Shown piece after piece: positions 1 to 7,902 of a stretch of DNA of 64,000 nt; position 1 is the stretch's first letter, and every line of letters begins with the position of its first letter. The stretch spans positions 1-64,000 of the forward strand of contig NZ_BOOQ01000031.1 of assembly GCF_016863315.1 (NCBI RefSeq), given 5' to 3'. The DNA comes from Planotetraspora silvatica. GTDB taxonomy: Bacteria; Actinomycetota; Actinomycetes; Streptosporangiales; Streptosporangiaceae. The notes under the pieces are model-generated. The model searched no databases. It worked only from the letters and a program-made list of their open reading frames with translations, and was not told the DNA's origin. Made by a program: the position numbers and the translations under genes.

Positions 1-36
1 CCCCTGGACCTGATTGGTTGTCGGAGGGATGCTCAT
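1..36 (-). other. possible 5' end of a gene leaving the left edge
   Basis: An ATG on the minus strand opens a frame of twelve codons that runs off the window edge without a stop. There is no convincing Shine-Dalgarno sequence in front of it. The inverted repeat just upstream (55-69) would suit a regulated promoter for such a gene, but the coding assignment is weak. Confidence 0.2.
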
Positions 37-54
37 GACGGCCAGCATGAAGGG

Positions 55-69
55 TTGACGCAGCGTCAA
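55..69. promoter_or_regulatory. inverted repeat, MerR-type operator candidate
   Basis: TTGACGC and GCGTCAA form perfect 7-bp arms around one base. Such palindromes, in which a TTGAC-like -35 element is part of the dyad, are typical of promoters controlled by MerR-family activators in actinobacteria. The site lies between the end of the HTH regulator gene and a possible leftward gene at the edge. No MerR gene is visible on this side of the window. Confidence 0.4.
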
Positions 70-103
70 GGTCAAGTCCGCGGGGCAGATTCGATTCGTC
101 CAC

Positions 104-907
104 TCACTTGGCGAGGAGCTCGCGCAGCTTGGCCACAGAGTCGTCGAACGGGTCGTCCATCAGGGACTGGCAGACCAGGATGATCTGTCCGGGTGCGCTG
201 CTGATCGGCAGGGTCTCGTAGGTGAGCTTCAGGTCGCCCACTTCGGAGTGGCGGAGGAAGGCCAGCCCGCGACTGTTGGTCCGGACATCGTGGCGCGCCC
301 ACATGCGGCGGAATTCATCAATGCCGGAAAGCTCCTCGATCAACTCGAGGAGGAAGGGGTCGTCGCAGTGCGGTCCCGCGGTGGCGCGGAGGTGGGCGAC
401 CCACTCGCCGACCGCGCTGTCCCAGTTCTGGTAGAAATCAGGCTCGTAGAAGGCGTGCCGCAGCAGGTTGTCGGCGTATTCGGGATTGCCGTAGGCGCAG
501 ATGGTGGCGCCCAGCCGGTTCTTGAAGATCACGTCCAGCCGGCGGTTCAGCACCAACGCCGGGTAGCTCCAGCTCTGTACGAGCTCCACCACGGCCGGGT
601 TGATCTGGTCGGCGCGGTCGGCGGGTACGACCCTGCGCCTCCGCGGACGTACGAGATCGTGAAGGTGTTCGGTGGCCTCGGGGCCGAGCTGGAAGACCCG
701 CGCCAGCGCCTCCAGCACCTGCTCCGACGGATGGCGCTCTCTGCCCTGCTCGAGCCGCATGTAGTAGTCGATGCTGATGCCGGCCAGCTCCGCCACCTCA
801 CTGCGGCGCAGTCCCGGCGTCCGGCGGCCTCCGATATGGGGCAACCCGACCTGGTCCGGGGTGGTGGCTTGGCGCCGAGCGCGCAGAAATTCCCCCAGAG
901 CGCTCAT
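104..907 (-). CDS. XRE-type HTH regulator with MmyB-like ligand-binding domain
   Basis: A 267-residue DNA-binding protein. Residues about 5-70 form a helix-turn-helix of the HTH_31 type (RRTPGLRRSEVAELAGIS, then YYMRLEQGRERHPS). Residues about 100-265 match the MmyB-like ligand-binding domain (PALVLNRRLDVIFKN, a C-terminal LKLTYETL segment). Proteins of this type usually repress or activate an adjacent oxidoreductase gene in response to an unknown small molecule. The ATG at 907 is chosen over the in-frame TTG three bases upstream. The neighbour across the upstream gap is only a gene remnant, so the cognate target may lie off the left edge. Confidence 0.85.
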   Translation of the reverse strand: MSALGEFLRARRQATTPDQVGLPHIGGRRTPGLRRSEVAELAGISIDYYMRLEQGRERHPSEQVLEALARVFQLGPEATEHLHDLVRPRRRRVVPADRADQINPAVVELVQSWSYPALVLNRRLDVIFKNRLGATICAYGNPEYADNLLRHAFYEPDFYQNWDSAVGEWVAHLRATAGPHCDDPFLLELIEELSGIDEFRRMWARHDVRTNSRGLAFLRHSEVGDLKLTYETLPISSAPGQIILVCQSLMDDPFDDSVAKLRELLAK

Positions 908-959
908 CAAGACAGATTAAGTAGTAATAGGTCAAACCAACACAAAGCATTCCACAATT

Positions 960-1181
960 CGCCGCCTGGGCCCGGGACGAGACCGGCTGCGCTTTTCCGA
1001 CCAGGACTGGCAGCGGTTCCTCTGGCAGATCTCGCCGATGAACGCCGGGCTCACCATCCAGGCCACCACCCGTCTGTCCACCCTGCCCCTCGGCCCGTGG
1101 GCGGGCCTCGGCGTGCTCGGCGGGTGGGCGGCGGCGGCACTCCTGGGCGGCGGGCTGCTCCTGCGACGGCGCGACGCCTGA
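960..1181 (+). pseudogene. C-terminal remnant of an ABC-2 type permease
   Basis: An open frame of about 73 codons with no start codon ends in TGA at 1179-1181. Its translation begins RRLGPGRDRLRFSDQDWQ, continues with SPMNAGLTIQATTRL and ends with a hydrophobic helix (GPWAGLGVLGGWAAAALLGG) followed by LLLRRRDA. This is the characteristic end of actinobacterial ABC-2 export permeases: an extracellular segment, a last transmembrane helix and an Arg-rich tail. Everything upstream is missing, because the divergent HTH gene starts only about 50 bp away. I read it as the tail of a deleted transporter gene, left behind by the rearrangement that brought the HTH gene here. Confidence 0.6.
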
Positions 1182-1184
1182 ACG

Positions 1185-2333
1185 TCAGGAGCAGAAGTCC
1201 GAGATGGTGCGGGTGAGGACGTCGGTGACCTGGTGCAGCGAGGCGATGTAAGCCCATTCGGTCGCGGAGTGCGCTCCCCCGCCGTCGACGCCGAAGAGCA
1301 GGCAGGGGATTCCGGCGCGGTCCAGGAGGGCGCAGTCGGTCCAGAAGGGTTCGGCGCGGATCACGGGCGGACGCCCGAGGACCGCCTCGGCATGACGGGT
1401 CAGCGTGCGCACGATCGGCGCCTGGGGATCGGCTTCGAACGGCTCCCGGTGCAGATCACGGTGGAGCCGGTAGTGGAAGCCGGGGACGCCGGCGGTCAGG
1501 CCGCCGAGGATCGCGGTGAGCTCCGCCTCCACGGTGTCGGCGCTCTCCCCCGGCACCGTGCGGCGCTCGATGGTGATCCGGCACGACGCGGGATACGTGG
1601 AGGCCTCCTCGCCTCCGCGGATGACGGAGGCGTGCACGGTGCCCGCTCCGAGGAGCGGATGCGGTGTCTGTGCGAGACGACTGCCCCATTCCTCGAGCGC
1701 GACGAGGAAGTGACCCGCCTTGGCGATGGCGTCGACGCCGAGGTCGGGCCGGGAGCCGTGGGCGGCGCGGCCCTGGATCTCCACGTCGAACCAGGCGAAG
1801 CCCTTGTGCGCGAGAGTCACTTCGAGGTGGCTCGGCTCGGTGACGACGGCCGCGTCGGCGGTGAACGCCTCCAGCACCTCCTCGGTGCCGGAACTGGCGT
1901 GCTCCTCGTCGGCGACGCACGCGAGGATGACGTCTCCGCGCAGCCGGACCCGGTCGACGGCACGGGCGGCCGCGGTCATCATGGCCGCGATCCCGCCTTT
2001 CATGTCGAAGGCGCCCCGGCCGAACATCCTGCCGTCGCGGATCTCCGGCTCGAGCGGGTCGCCGTCGTAGGTGCTGAGGCCGACGGTGTCGAGATGACCG
2101 TTGAGCATCAGCGAACGGCCTCCTCCCGTGCCCCGGGCGACCGCGACCAGGGAAGGGCGTCCCGGCCGCTTCTCCAGCCGGTGCACCTCGAACCCGCGTG
2201 GTGCGAGCCATCCGGCGCAGAAGTCGGCGATGCGGGCCTCGCCCGCGCCTCCGGGCACCAGATCGGGGTTGACCGAATCGATGCCGATGAGGCGCGCGAG
2301 GAGCGGCACCGGGTCCGGGCTGTTCAGGGACAT
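1185..2333 (-). CDS. M20 family metallo-amidohydrolase (ArgE/YgeY-like)
   Basis: A 382-residue zinc-dependent deacylase or peptidase of the ArgE/DapE type. Metal-site motifs appear in order: NGHLDTV near residue 75, GAFDMKGG, the catalytic pair in DEEHASSGTEE, and a C-terminal GGAHSATEW with the last metal His. A dimerisation domain sits in the middle. It lies 18 bp downstream of the diaminopropionate ammonia-lyase gene in the same direction, the same pairing as ygeX-ygeY of E. coli. That suggests it feeds an amino acid derivative to the lyase or processes its product. The substrate cannot be read from sequence. ATG at 2333 is preferred to the in-frame GTG just before it. Confidence 0.85.
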   Translation of the reverse strand: MSLNSPDPVPLLARLIGIDSVNPDLVPGGAGEARIADFCAGWLAPRGFEVHRLEKRPGRPSLVAVARGTGGGRSLMLNGHLDTVGLSTYDGDPLEPEIRDGRMFGRGAFDMKGGIAAMMTAAARAVDRVRLRGDVILACVADEEHASSGTEEVLEAFTADAAVVTEPSHLEVTLAHKGFAWFDVEIQGRAAHGSRPDLGVDAIAKAGHFLVALEEWGSRLAQTPHPLLGAGTVHASVIRGGEEASTYPASCRITIERRTVPGESADTVEAELTAILGGLTAGVPGFHYRLHRDLHREPFEADPQAPIVRTLTRHAEAVLGRPPVIRAEPFWTDCALLDRAGIPCLLFGVDGGGAHSATEWAYIASLHQVTDVLTRTISDFCS

Positions 2334-2351
2334 CACCTTGGCTCCTTCAGA

Positions 2352-3446
2352 TCAGACGGTGTGCGGGTTGGCGGCTGCGCCTTCGGTGCTGAGCAGGACC
2401 ACGACCGTGTGCGGTCCCATGGCCAGAGCGGCACGGCGGTCGGCGCCCCCGGCACCGGTGAGCGCGGCTCGCACGCCGGCCAGCGACGCGGCGCCGCACG
2501 GGCCACAGGACAGGCCGAGGGCACTGAGGTCGCGGGCCGCGGCCGCACTGCCGGCGTCGGTGACCGCCACCGCGGCGTCCAGACCGTCACGGAGGTACGG
2601 CCAGGCGAGGCTGGAGACCGTGCCGCAGTTCAGGCCCGCCATGGTCGTCGTCCCCGTCTCCACGCTGACCGGCTCGCGCATGGTCAGGCTCGCCAGGACG
2701 CAGGCGGCGGTGCCGGGTTCCACCGTCAGCACGGCGGGAGCGGGGAGGGATGCCGGGCGGCTGCGGTAGTGGGTGACGGCGGCCTGGGCCAGCGACCCCA
2801 CTCCGGCGGGGACGGCCACCAGGCCCGGCGATCCCGTGCCGCTCAGCTGCGCGTCGATCTCGGCGAAGAGGGTGGAATAGCCCTCGACGATCCATCCGGG
2901 GATCTCCTCGTAGCCGGGCCAGGCCATGTCCTGGACGAGCACGGCGTCCGGCTCGTCCGCGGATCGGGCCGCCTGCCGTACGGCCTCGTCGTAGCTCCCC
3001 CGGATCCGCTCTATCACCGCGCCTTCGGCGCCGATTGCGGCCACCGCCGACTCGTGCACACCGTCGGGGACGAAGACATGCGCGCGGTGCCCCCGCATCC
3101 GGGCCGTCCGGGCCACCGCCCTGCCGTGATTGCCGTCGGTGGCGGTGACCAGCCAGACCCGGGCGCCGGGCGGCCGTTCCGACAACACCCGGTGGACCGC
3201 CCAGGAGGCGCCCAGCGCCTTGAACGCGGGCAGGCCCAGCCGCAGCGACTCGTCCTTGACGAACACCTTCCCGACACCGAACTCGGCGGCCAGGGACGGA
3301 AGCTCGGTGAGCGGGGTGGGCGCATACCCCGGCAGGGACGCGTGGAAGTCACGCACATCGGCCGGAGCCGGGGCGCAGGTCCACAGACGGGCCGCGGGCC
3401 GGGCGAACCACTGAAGGCCGTGCCGTACACCGGTGGAAGGGATCAC
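2352..3446 (-). CDS. dpaL: diaminopropionate ammonia-lyase family PLP enzyme
   Basis: A fold-type II PLP enzyme of about 364 residues. The protein begins with HGLQWFARPAARLW and reads PGYAPTPLTELPSLAAEFGV, then VFVKDESLRLGLPAFKALGA, in which the Lys of PAFKALG binds PLP. A glycine-rich phosphate loop TDGNHGRAVA follows. This pattern is typical of diaminopropionate ammonia-lyase (2,3-diaminopropionate to pyruvate plus ammonia) rather than threonine dehydratase. The GTG at 3446 is the preferred start because the homologous core begins right after it. An ATG at 3488 would add 14 residues and leave only 48 bp to the divergent LysR gene. It probably forms an operon with the M20 hydrolase gene. Confidence 0.75.
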   Translation of the reverse strand: MIPSTGVRHGLQWFARPAARLWTCAPAPADVRDFHASLPGYAPTPLTELPSLAAEFGVGKVFVKDESLRLGLPAFKALGASWAVHRVLSERPPGARVWLVTATDGNHGRAVARTARMRGHRAHVFVPDGVHESAVAAIGAEGAVIERIRGSYDEAVRQAARSADEPDAVLVQDMAWPGYEEIPGWIVEGYSTLFAEIDAQLSGTGSPGLVAVPAGVGSLAQAAVTHYRSRPASLPAPAVLTVEPGTAACVLASLTMREPVSVETGTTTMAGLNCGTVSSLAWPYLRDGLDAAVAVTDAGSAAAARDLSALGLSCGPCGAASLAGVRAALTGAGGADRRAALAMGPHTVVVLLSTEGAAANPHTV

Positions 3447-3536
3447 AGGTTCACGGTGCCCGCGCACCCTATCGTGGGTCCAGCGCACGTTTTCGACCGA
3501 TATTCAGAAGAAAATCCGATCGATCGAGGGGGGCTC

Positions 3537-4319
3537 GTGTTCGACCTGCACCGGCTGCGCCTCCTGCGCGAGCTCAAGCATCGCGGCACGCTCGCCGCGG
3601 TGGCCGCCGCGCTGTCCTACAGTCCCTCCTCGGTCTCCCAGCAACTCTCGCTGCTGGAATCGGAGGCCGGCGTCCCGCTCCTGGAGCCCGTGGGCCGGCG
3701 CGTGCGGCTCACCCCGCAGGCCGAGATCCTCGTCGCCCACACCGAAGCCGTCCTGGAACGGCTGGAGCGGGCCCAGGCCGACATCGCCACCTCACTGACC
3801 GAGTTGACCGGCACGCTGCGCGTCGCCTCGTTCCAGACCGCGGCCCTGGCACTGTTGCCCGCCCAGGTGGAGCAGGAAGACCTTTGCGACGACCCGCTGC
3901 GCCTGGCCCGGCCCGACCACGCCGCGCGGCGGGACGGCGGGGCCCCGGCCGACCCACGCGAGGTGTTGCGCGCGCTGGCCGACCACCCGTGGGTCATGGA
4001 GCCGGAAGGCACTGCCGCCCGTCATTGGGCGATGACCCTGTGCCGCGACGCGGGCTTCGAGCCCGATGTGCGGTTCGAGTCCACCGACCTGCTCTTCCAC
4101 GTGCGGCTCGTGGAGCAGGGCCACGCCGCCGCGCTGCTCCCCCACCTCGTGTGGTCCGGTCGCCGGCCGACCGTCGCGCTGAGCCCGCTCCCTCGCGACC
4201 CGCAGGCGCGTCGAATCCTCACCGCCGTGCGCCGCGGGCGCAGCGGGCACCCCGCCGTCCAGGCCTGCCGGGGCGCGCTCCGGCGGGCCTCCGGCGGGGA
4301 CACGCCGATCACGCCATGA
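3537..4319 (+). CDS. LysR-type regulator with internal deletion
   Basis: A 260-residue protein divergent from dpaL. Residues 1-60 form an intact LysR winged helix (LHRLRLLRELKHRGTLAAVA, then SYSPSSVSQQLSLLE), followed by the linker helix. The effector domain starts normally (LRVASFQTAALALLP), jumps directly to QVEQEDLCDDPLRLARP, then runs to the end with HPWVMEPEGTAARHWA and a normal second lobe. Full-length relatives are about 295-300 residues, so roughly 40-50 residues of the first effector lobe appear to be missing while the frame is kept. DNA binding may survive but ligand sensing is doubtful. Start GTG at 3537. The stop overlaps the converging SDR gene by 11 bp. Confidence 0.8.
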   Translation: MFDLHRLRLLRELKHRGTLAAVAAALSYSPSSVSQQLSLLESEAGVPLLEPVGRRVRLTPQAEILVAHTEAVLERLERAQADIATSLTELTGTLRVASFQTAALALLPAQVEQEDLCDDPLRLARPDHAARRDGGAPADPREVLRALADHPWVMEPEGTAARHWAMTLCRDAGFEPDVRFESTDLLFHVRLVEQGHAAALLPHLVWSGRRPTVALSPLPRDPQARRILTAVRRGRSGHPAVQACRGALRRASGGDTPITP

Positions 4320-5229
4320 GGGTCAGCGCGGTCTCCCACAACCGCTCGGCGTTGGCGGGGTCCAGGGCGAAGGGGGCGACACCACCACCGAACGACGGCG
4401 GACGCTCATGGACGACGCGCGACTCGGCGCAGTCCTCGAAATAGCGGCCCCCCACACCGGCCAGCAGGGGCGAGGCGGCCACGAGCACCGATGTCGCCGC
4501 ACCCTGCTCCACGCTCTTGCGGCGCTCGGGCGGCGTCTGCAGGCCGCCGGTGTGCCTCTGCAGGTTCGTGGCGATGGCTCCGGGGTGTACGGCATTGGCC
4601 ACGATCCCCTCGCCCGACCATCGCCGGGTGGCCTCGACCGCCAGCAGCACGACCGCCGTCTTCGACTCCGCGTACGCCCCGATGGGGTGGTAGAGCCGGA
4701 AGCGGTAGTCGAGATCGTCGAAGACCACCGGGGCGTACAGGTGGGCGTTGGAGCTGACCGAGACGACCCGGGCGCCCTCGGCTCGGGCGAGTGCGTCGTG
4801 CAGCCCGAGGGTGAGGGCGAAGTGCCCGAGGAAGTTGACCGCGAACTGCGTCTCCCGGCCCTGCGGCGTACGGGTGAGTTCCGGCAGTGCCATGATTCCG
4901 GCGTTGTTGACGAGCATGTGCAGCGGCCCGTCCCAGGCGCCGGCGAACGCGCGGACCGAGCCGAGGTCGGCGAGGTCGAGGTGGCCGACGCCGACGGCCG
5001 GGTTGCCCGTCGACTCCGAGATCCCTGCGGCGGTCCGCCTGCCCGCGTCGACGTTCCGTACGCCGAGGACGACGTCGGCTCCGGCGGCGGCCAGGGCGCG
5101 AGCGGTCTCGACGCCGACGCCCGAAGAGGCGCCGGTCACCAGGGCGCGGGTGCCGGACAGGTCCACGCCGGCCAGGACCTCGTCCGCGGTCGAGGAGAAT
5201 CCGAATGGTGTCTGCGAGCTTTCAGTCAT
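4309..5229 (-). CDS. short-chain dehydrogenase/reductase
   Basis: A 306-residue Rossmann oxidoreductase. The nucleotide-binding motif TGASSGVG lies near residue 32, NNAGIM near 105 and the catalytic pair in YAESK near 185, with a Ser in VSVSSNAHLY upstream. The layout resembles retinol-dehydrogenase-like or protochlorophyllide-reductase-like SDRs, which are common in actinobacteria and whose substrates are mostly unknown. The ATG at 5229 begins MTESSQTPFGFSS; a more distal frame extension has no domain support. The 3' end overlaps the LysR gene by 11 bp in convergent orientation. Confidence 0.85.
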   Translation of the reverse strand: MTESSQTPFGFSSTADEVLAGVDLSGTRALVTGASSGVGVETARALAAAGADVVLGVRNVDAGRRTAAGISESTGNPAVGVGHLDLADLGSVRAFAGAWDGPLHMLVNNAGIMALPELTRTPQGRETQFAVNFLGHFALTLGLHDALARAEGARVVSVSSNAHLYAPVVFDDLDYRFRLYHPIGAYAESKTAVVLLAVEATRRWSGEGIVANAVHPGAIATNLQRHTGGLQTPPERRKSVEQGAATSVLVAASPLLAGVGGRYFEDCAESRVVHERPPSFGGGVAPFALDPANAERLWETALTLMA

Positions 5230-5312
5230 GGTGGCGACGATGCCGCGGACCGTCACCGTGAGTAAGTCCCCGCCTGCACCGGTACCCGCAGGGACAGGAT
5301 GCGCCGCCGGCA

Positions 5313-5344
5313 GGCTCGCCTGATGGGCGACCATCAGGCGAGCC
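5313..5344. terminator. hairpin downstream of the APC permease-GNAT operon
   Basis: GGCTCGCCTGATG and its exact complement form a 13-bp stem around a 6-base loop. It lies 20 bp beyond the GNAT stop codon on the minus strand and upstream of the SDR gene. There is no U-tract, as is usual for actinobacterial terminators. Confidence 0.6.
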
Positions 5345-5364
5345 CGCCGGAGCGCGGGCGCCGA

Positions 5365-5949
5365 TCAGCCGTTCGGCGGGCGCCACATCGGGAACATCGG
5401 CGGGCCGTCGGGCAGGATCATCGGCGTCGTCTCGAGGTCGCGGTAACCGTGGCGCAGGTAGAGCTCACGGCTGCGGGCGTTGCTCGCCTCCAGGTACGCC
5501 GCGACGCCCGCCGCGTCGAGCTTGGCGTGGTGCTCGGCCAGCAGGCGGCTGCCCAGCCCCTGCCCCTGCCGCTCCGGCAGCACGGCGAGGAACGACAGAT
5601 AGTGATGCGGGTCGTGCGGATGGTGCTTGGCCATCTCCTCGTCCAGTTGCGCGAGGCGCGACGCGTGCCGGCCGGCGAAGGCCGCCACCCGCTCGGCCTC
5701 GTCCGGGATGTCGGGCGGCGCCGCGGCGTCGTTGTGGAACCACACGGCGACCGCCGCCATGTCGGCCGTCGCGTAGACCTCGCCGTAGGTGAGGGCGTGC
5801 TCGGTGAGCATCGTGAAGAAGGGCGGCAGGACGCGCCGGCGGTCGTCGTCCGGCGGGACGAGCCAGGCCGAGACCTCCAGGTCGTGGAACGAGGTGCCGA
5901 TGACGGCGCCCACCGCCTCGGCGTCCGTCATCCGGATGACGTCGGTCAT
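5365..5949 (-). CDS. GNAT family N-acetyltransferase
   Basis: A 194-residue acetyl-CoA-dependent acyltransferase. The acetyl-CoA-binding motif A is visible as LSFLAVLPERQGQGLGSRLL, followed by LEASNARSRELYLRHGY, the usual motif B region. The N-terminal half has VIRMTDAEAVGAVIGTSF and a WFHNDAAAPPD segment. The acceptor substrate is unknown. The start codon overlaps the stop of the APC permease gene (ATGA), so the two are translationally coupled. That could mean it modifies an amine or amino acid imported by the permease. Confidence 0.85.
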   Translation of the reverse strand: MTDVIRMTDAEAVGAVIGTSFHDLEVSAWLVPPDDDRRRVLPPFFTMLTEHALTYGEVYATADMAAVAVWFHNDAAAPPDIPDEAERVAAFAGRHASRLAQLDEEMAKHHPHDPHHYLSFLAVLPERQGQGLGSRLLAEHHAKLDAAGVAAYLEASNARSRELYLRHGYRDLETTPMILPDGPPMFPMWRPPNG

Positions 5950-7415
5950 CGCGCCTCCTCGGGGGTCGCCTCGGCGCCCATGCCGATGTTGGCGTAGACG
6001 CCGGGACGCCTGCCGCGCAGAGCCAGCCCCCACACGACGCCGAAGACGATGGCGACGAAGTACACGCCGGGCAGCACCCACCGGAGAAGGGAGTCCGGAG
6101 ACACGCCCAGCACGGTGTCGAAGTTGACCAGGGCGAGAGCGAGCACGACGACCAGCAGGACCGCCGAGATGGCCGGCGCGATCCTGCTCCGCCAGGCCGT
6201 CTCGGTGCCGGGGTTCCTGGAGAAGTAGACGAACACGGCGACCGAGGTGGCGGCGAGCAGCAACAGGATCCCCAGGCCGCCGAAGGCGCCGACGGTGAAG
6301 AAGAGCTGGACGAGCGGGTCCGACCCGGTCGCGGCGTACAGGACGATGACGATCAGCCCGATGAGGCTCTGAGTGATCGAGCCGATGGCCGGCGCGCCGG
6401 TCGGCAGGGAGGTGCGGGCGAAGGCGGCCGGCAGCACCCTCTCCCGGCCGAGGGCGAAGATGTAGCGGGAGGTCGTGTTGTGGAAGGCGATCAGCGCCGC
6501 GATGATGCTGGTGGCGAACAGGACCGAGCCGATCGTCGCGACGGTCGACCCCAGGTGCTCTCCGGCCAGGCCGAAGAGCAGGCCCGGGCCCTGCGCCGAG
6601 GCCGCAGCGATCTTGTCCGAGCCGACCGGGACGGTCAGCGCCCAGGAGGACACCGCGTAGAGCCCGGCGATGACGGCGAGCCCGACGAAGGTCGCGATCG
6701 GCACCGTACGCTTCGGGTCCTTGGTCTCCTCGGAGAACACGACTGACGACTCGAAGCCGGAGAAGGCAGCCACGCAGATCGCGATCACCGCCCCGACGCC
6801 GGGGCCGAAGAGGCTGGACGGGCTGAAGACGTCGAGGCTGTAGCCGGAGGCGGCCGGGTGGAACAGGTCGGCGATGTCGAAGACCACGATGACGGCGATC
6901 TCGGTCACCAACAGGACCGACAGCACCTTTCCGTTCACGTCTACCCGCATGAGGCCGAGGATCCCGGTCAGGGCCCAAGCGACCAGGGCGATCATCCACC
7001 AGTCCGGGGAGATCCCGAACCAGTCGGACAACAGGGGCTGGACCGCCGACCCGATCACGCCGTAGAGCCCGACCTGAAGGGCGTTGTAGGCGAGGAGCGC
7101 GACCCAGGCGGTGGCCACGCCGACCGGCCGCCCGAGCCCCTTCGTGGTGTAGGCGTAGAACGCCCCGGCGTTGACGACATGGCGGGCCATCGTCACGTAG
7201 CCGATGGCGAACACCGCGAGGATCGCGCCGAGCACGATGAAGGCGAGCGGCACGCCGGTGACGCCGGTGACGGTGTACGCGGTGGTCACCAGGCCTGCGA
7301 CGACGGTCAGCGGGGCCGCCGCGGAGATGACGAAGAACACGACGGACGGTATGCCGAGGCGGCCTCCGGCCAGTGCCGCCGAGACGGCGACCGGCCTTTG
7401 CTCTGTTTGGGACAT
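5946..7415 (-). CDS. APC superfamily amino acid/amine permease
   Basis: A 489-residue polytopic membrane protein with about 12 hydrophobic helices. The start SAALAGGRLGIPSVVFFVIS, then SAAAPLTVVAG and YAYTTKGLGRPVG, are typical of the amino acid-polyamine-organocation family. Cytoplasmic membrane uptake of an amino acid or amine is expected; specificity cannot be read. ATG at 7415 is preceded by GGGAG at good spacing, so I do not use the longer frame starting near 7523. It is cotranscribed with the overlapping GNAT gene and followed by a hairpin terminator after that gene. Confidence 0.85.
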   Translation of the reverse strand: MSQTEQRPVAVSAALAGGRLGIPSVVFFVISAAAPLTVVAGLVTTAYTVTGVTGVPLAFIVLGAILAVFAIGYVTMARHVVNAGAFYAYTTKGLGRPVGVATAWVALLAYNALQVGLYGVIGSAVQPLLSDWFGISPDWWMIALVAWALTGILGLMRVDVNGKVLSVLLVTEIAVIVVFDIADLFHPAASGYSLDVFSPSSLFGPGVGAVIAICVAAFSGFESSVVFSEETKDPKRTVPIATFVGLAVIAGLYAVSSWALTVPVGSDKIAAASAQGPGLLFGLAGEHLGSTVATIGSVLFATSIIAALIAFHNTTSRYIFALGRERVLPAAFARTSLPTGAPAIGSITQSLIGLIVIVLYAATGSDPLVQLFFTVGAFGGLGILLLLAATSVAVFVYFSRNPGTETAWRSRIAPAISAVLLVVVLALALVNFDTVLGVSPDSLLRWVLPGVYFVAIVFGVVWGLALRGRRPGVYANIGMGAEATPEEAR

Positions 7416-7902
7416 CAGGGAACTCCCGGAGGGGTGGGGGGTGGGTTCACCGGCGGATTCTGAGTGATCAATTCCTGGAGCGGAGCCGGAAGAACGGCGA
7501 TGGAGATCGACATATCGATCCACAGCCGATAGGCCGTGGATTTCGTCGTGATTGCCCCGTCATTTCGCCATGGATGAGGAAGAACGGATCATCGACCAAC
7601 CGACGCCCCGCAAGATCGGCCTCAGTCACGGATGGTGATCGTAAGGCGAATTCGTGCGCATGTCATCAGCGAATGCGGTTCCGCCCTAAAATCCCCACCC
7701 GCACAATCGAATGCCCTCTTCCCGACCGACCGCCACAAGTCGTCCCAGCACTGTGCGCGGTTCACGAGCCGCGGTCATGCGGGGCAAGCTCCCAGGGCGG
7801 ACGTCCGGAAGAACCCGGCGACCGTGCCGTAGCCTCGCGAGAGGAGGCGCATGACACCGGAACGACCGTCTGCGCCGGTCAGCACGGGGAATCGAGGAGC
7901 GG
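7416..7902. other. 487-bp divergent intergenic region
   Basis: It separates the permease operon and the carboxylesterase gene, so both promoters must lie here. It is less GC-rich than its surroundings. I see a 6-bp inverted repeat GATCGA/TCGATC with a 4-base spacer at 7505-7520 and an imperfect TCCACAGCC/GGCCGTGGA dyad nearby, either of which could be an operator. A 66-codon frame at 7632-7832 has no recognisable content and I do not call it a gene. Confidence 0.5.

Noticed and set aside
1233-4319. A 1028-codon rightward open frame
   Set aside because: It is antisense to the M20 and dpaL genes for most of its length; only its last 260 codons, the LysR gene, are real.
5365-6999. GNAT protein with a 350-residue N-terminal extension
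   Set aside because: The extension is an out-of-frame reading of the permease gene; the GNAT gene starts at the ATGA overlap.
7632-7832. A 66-codon frame in the permease-esterase gap
   Set aside because: No ribosome-binding site, no domain, and amino acid composition unlike the surrounding genes.
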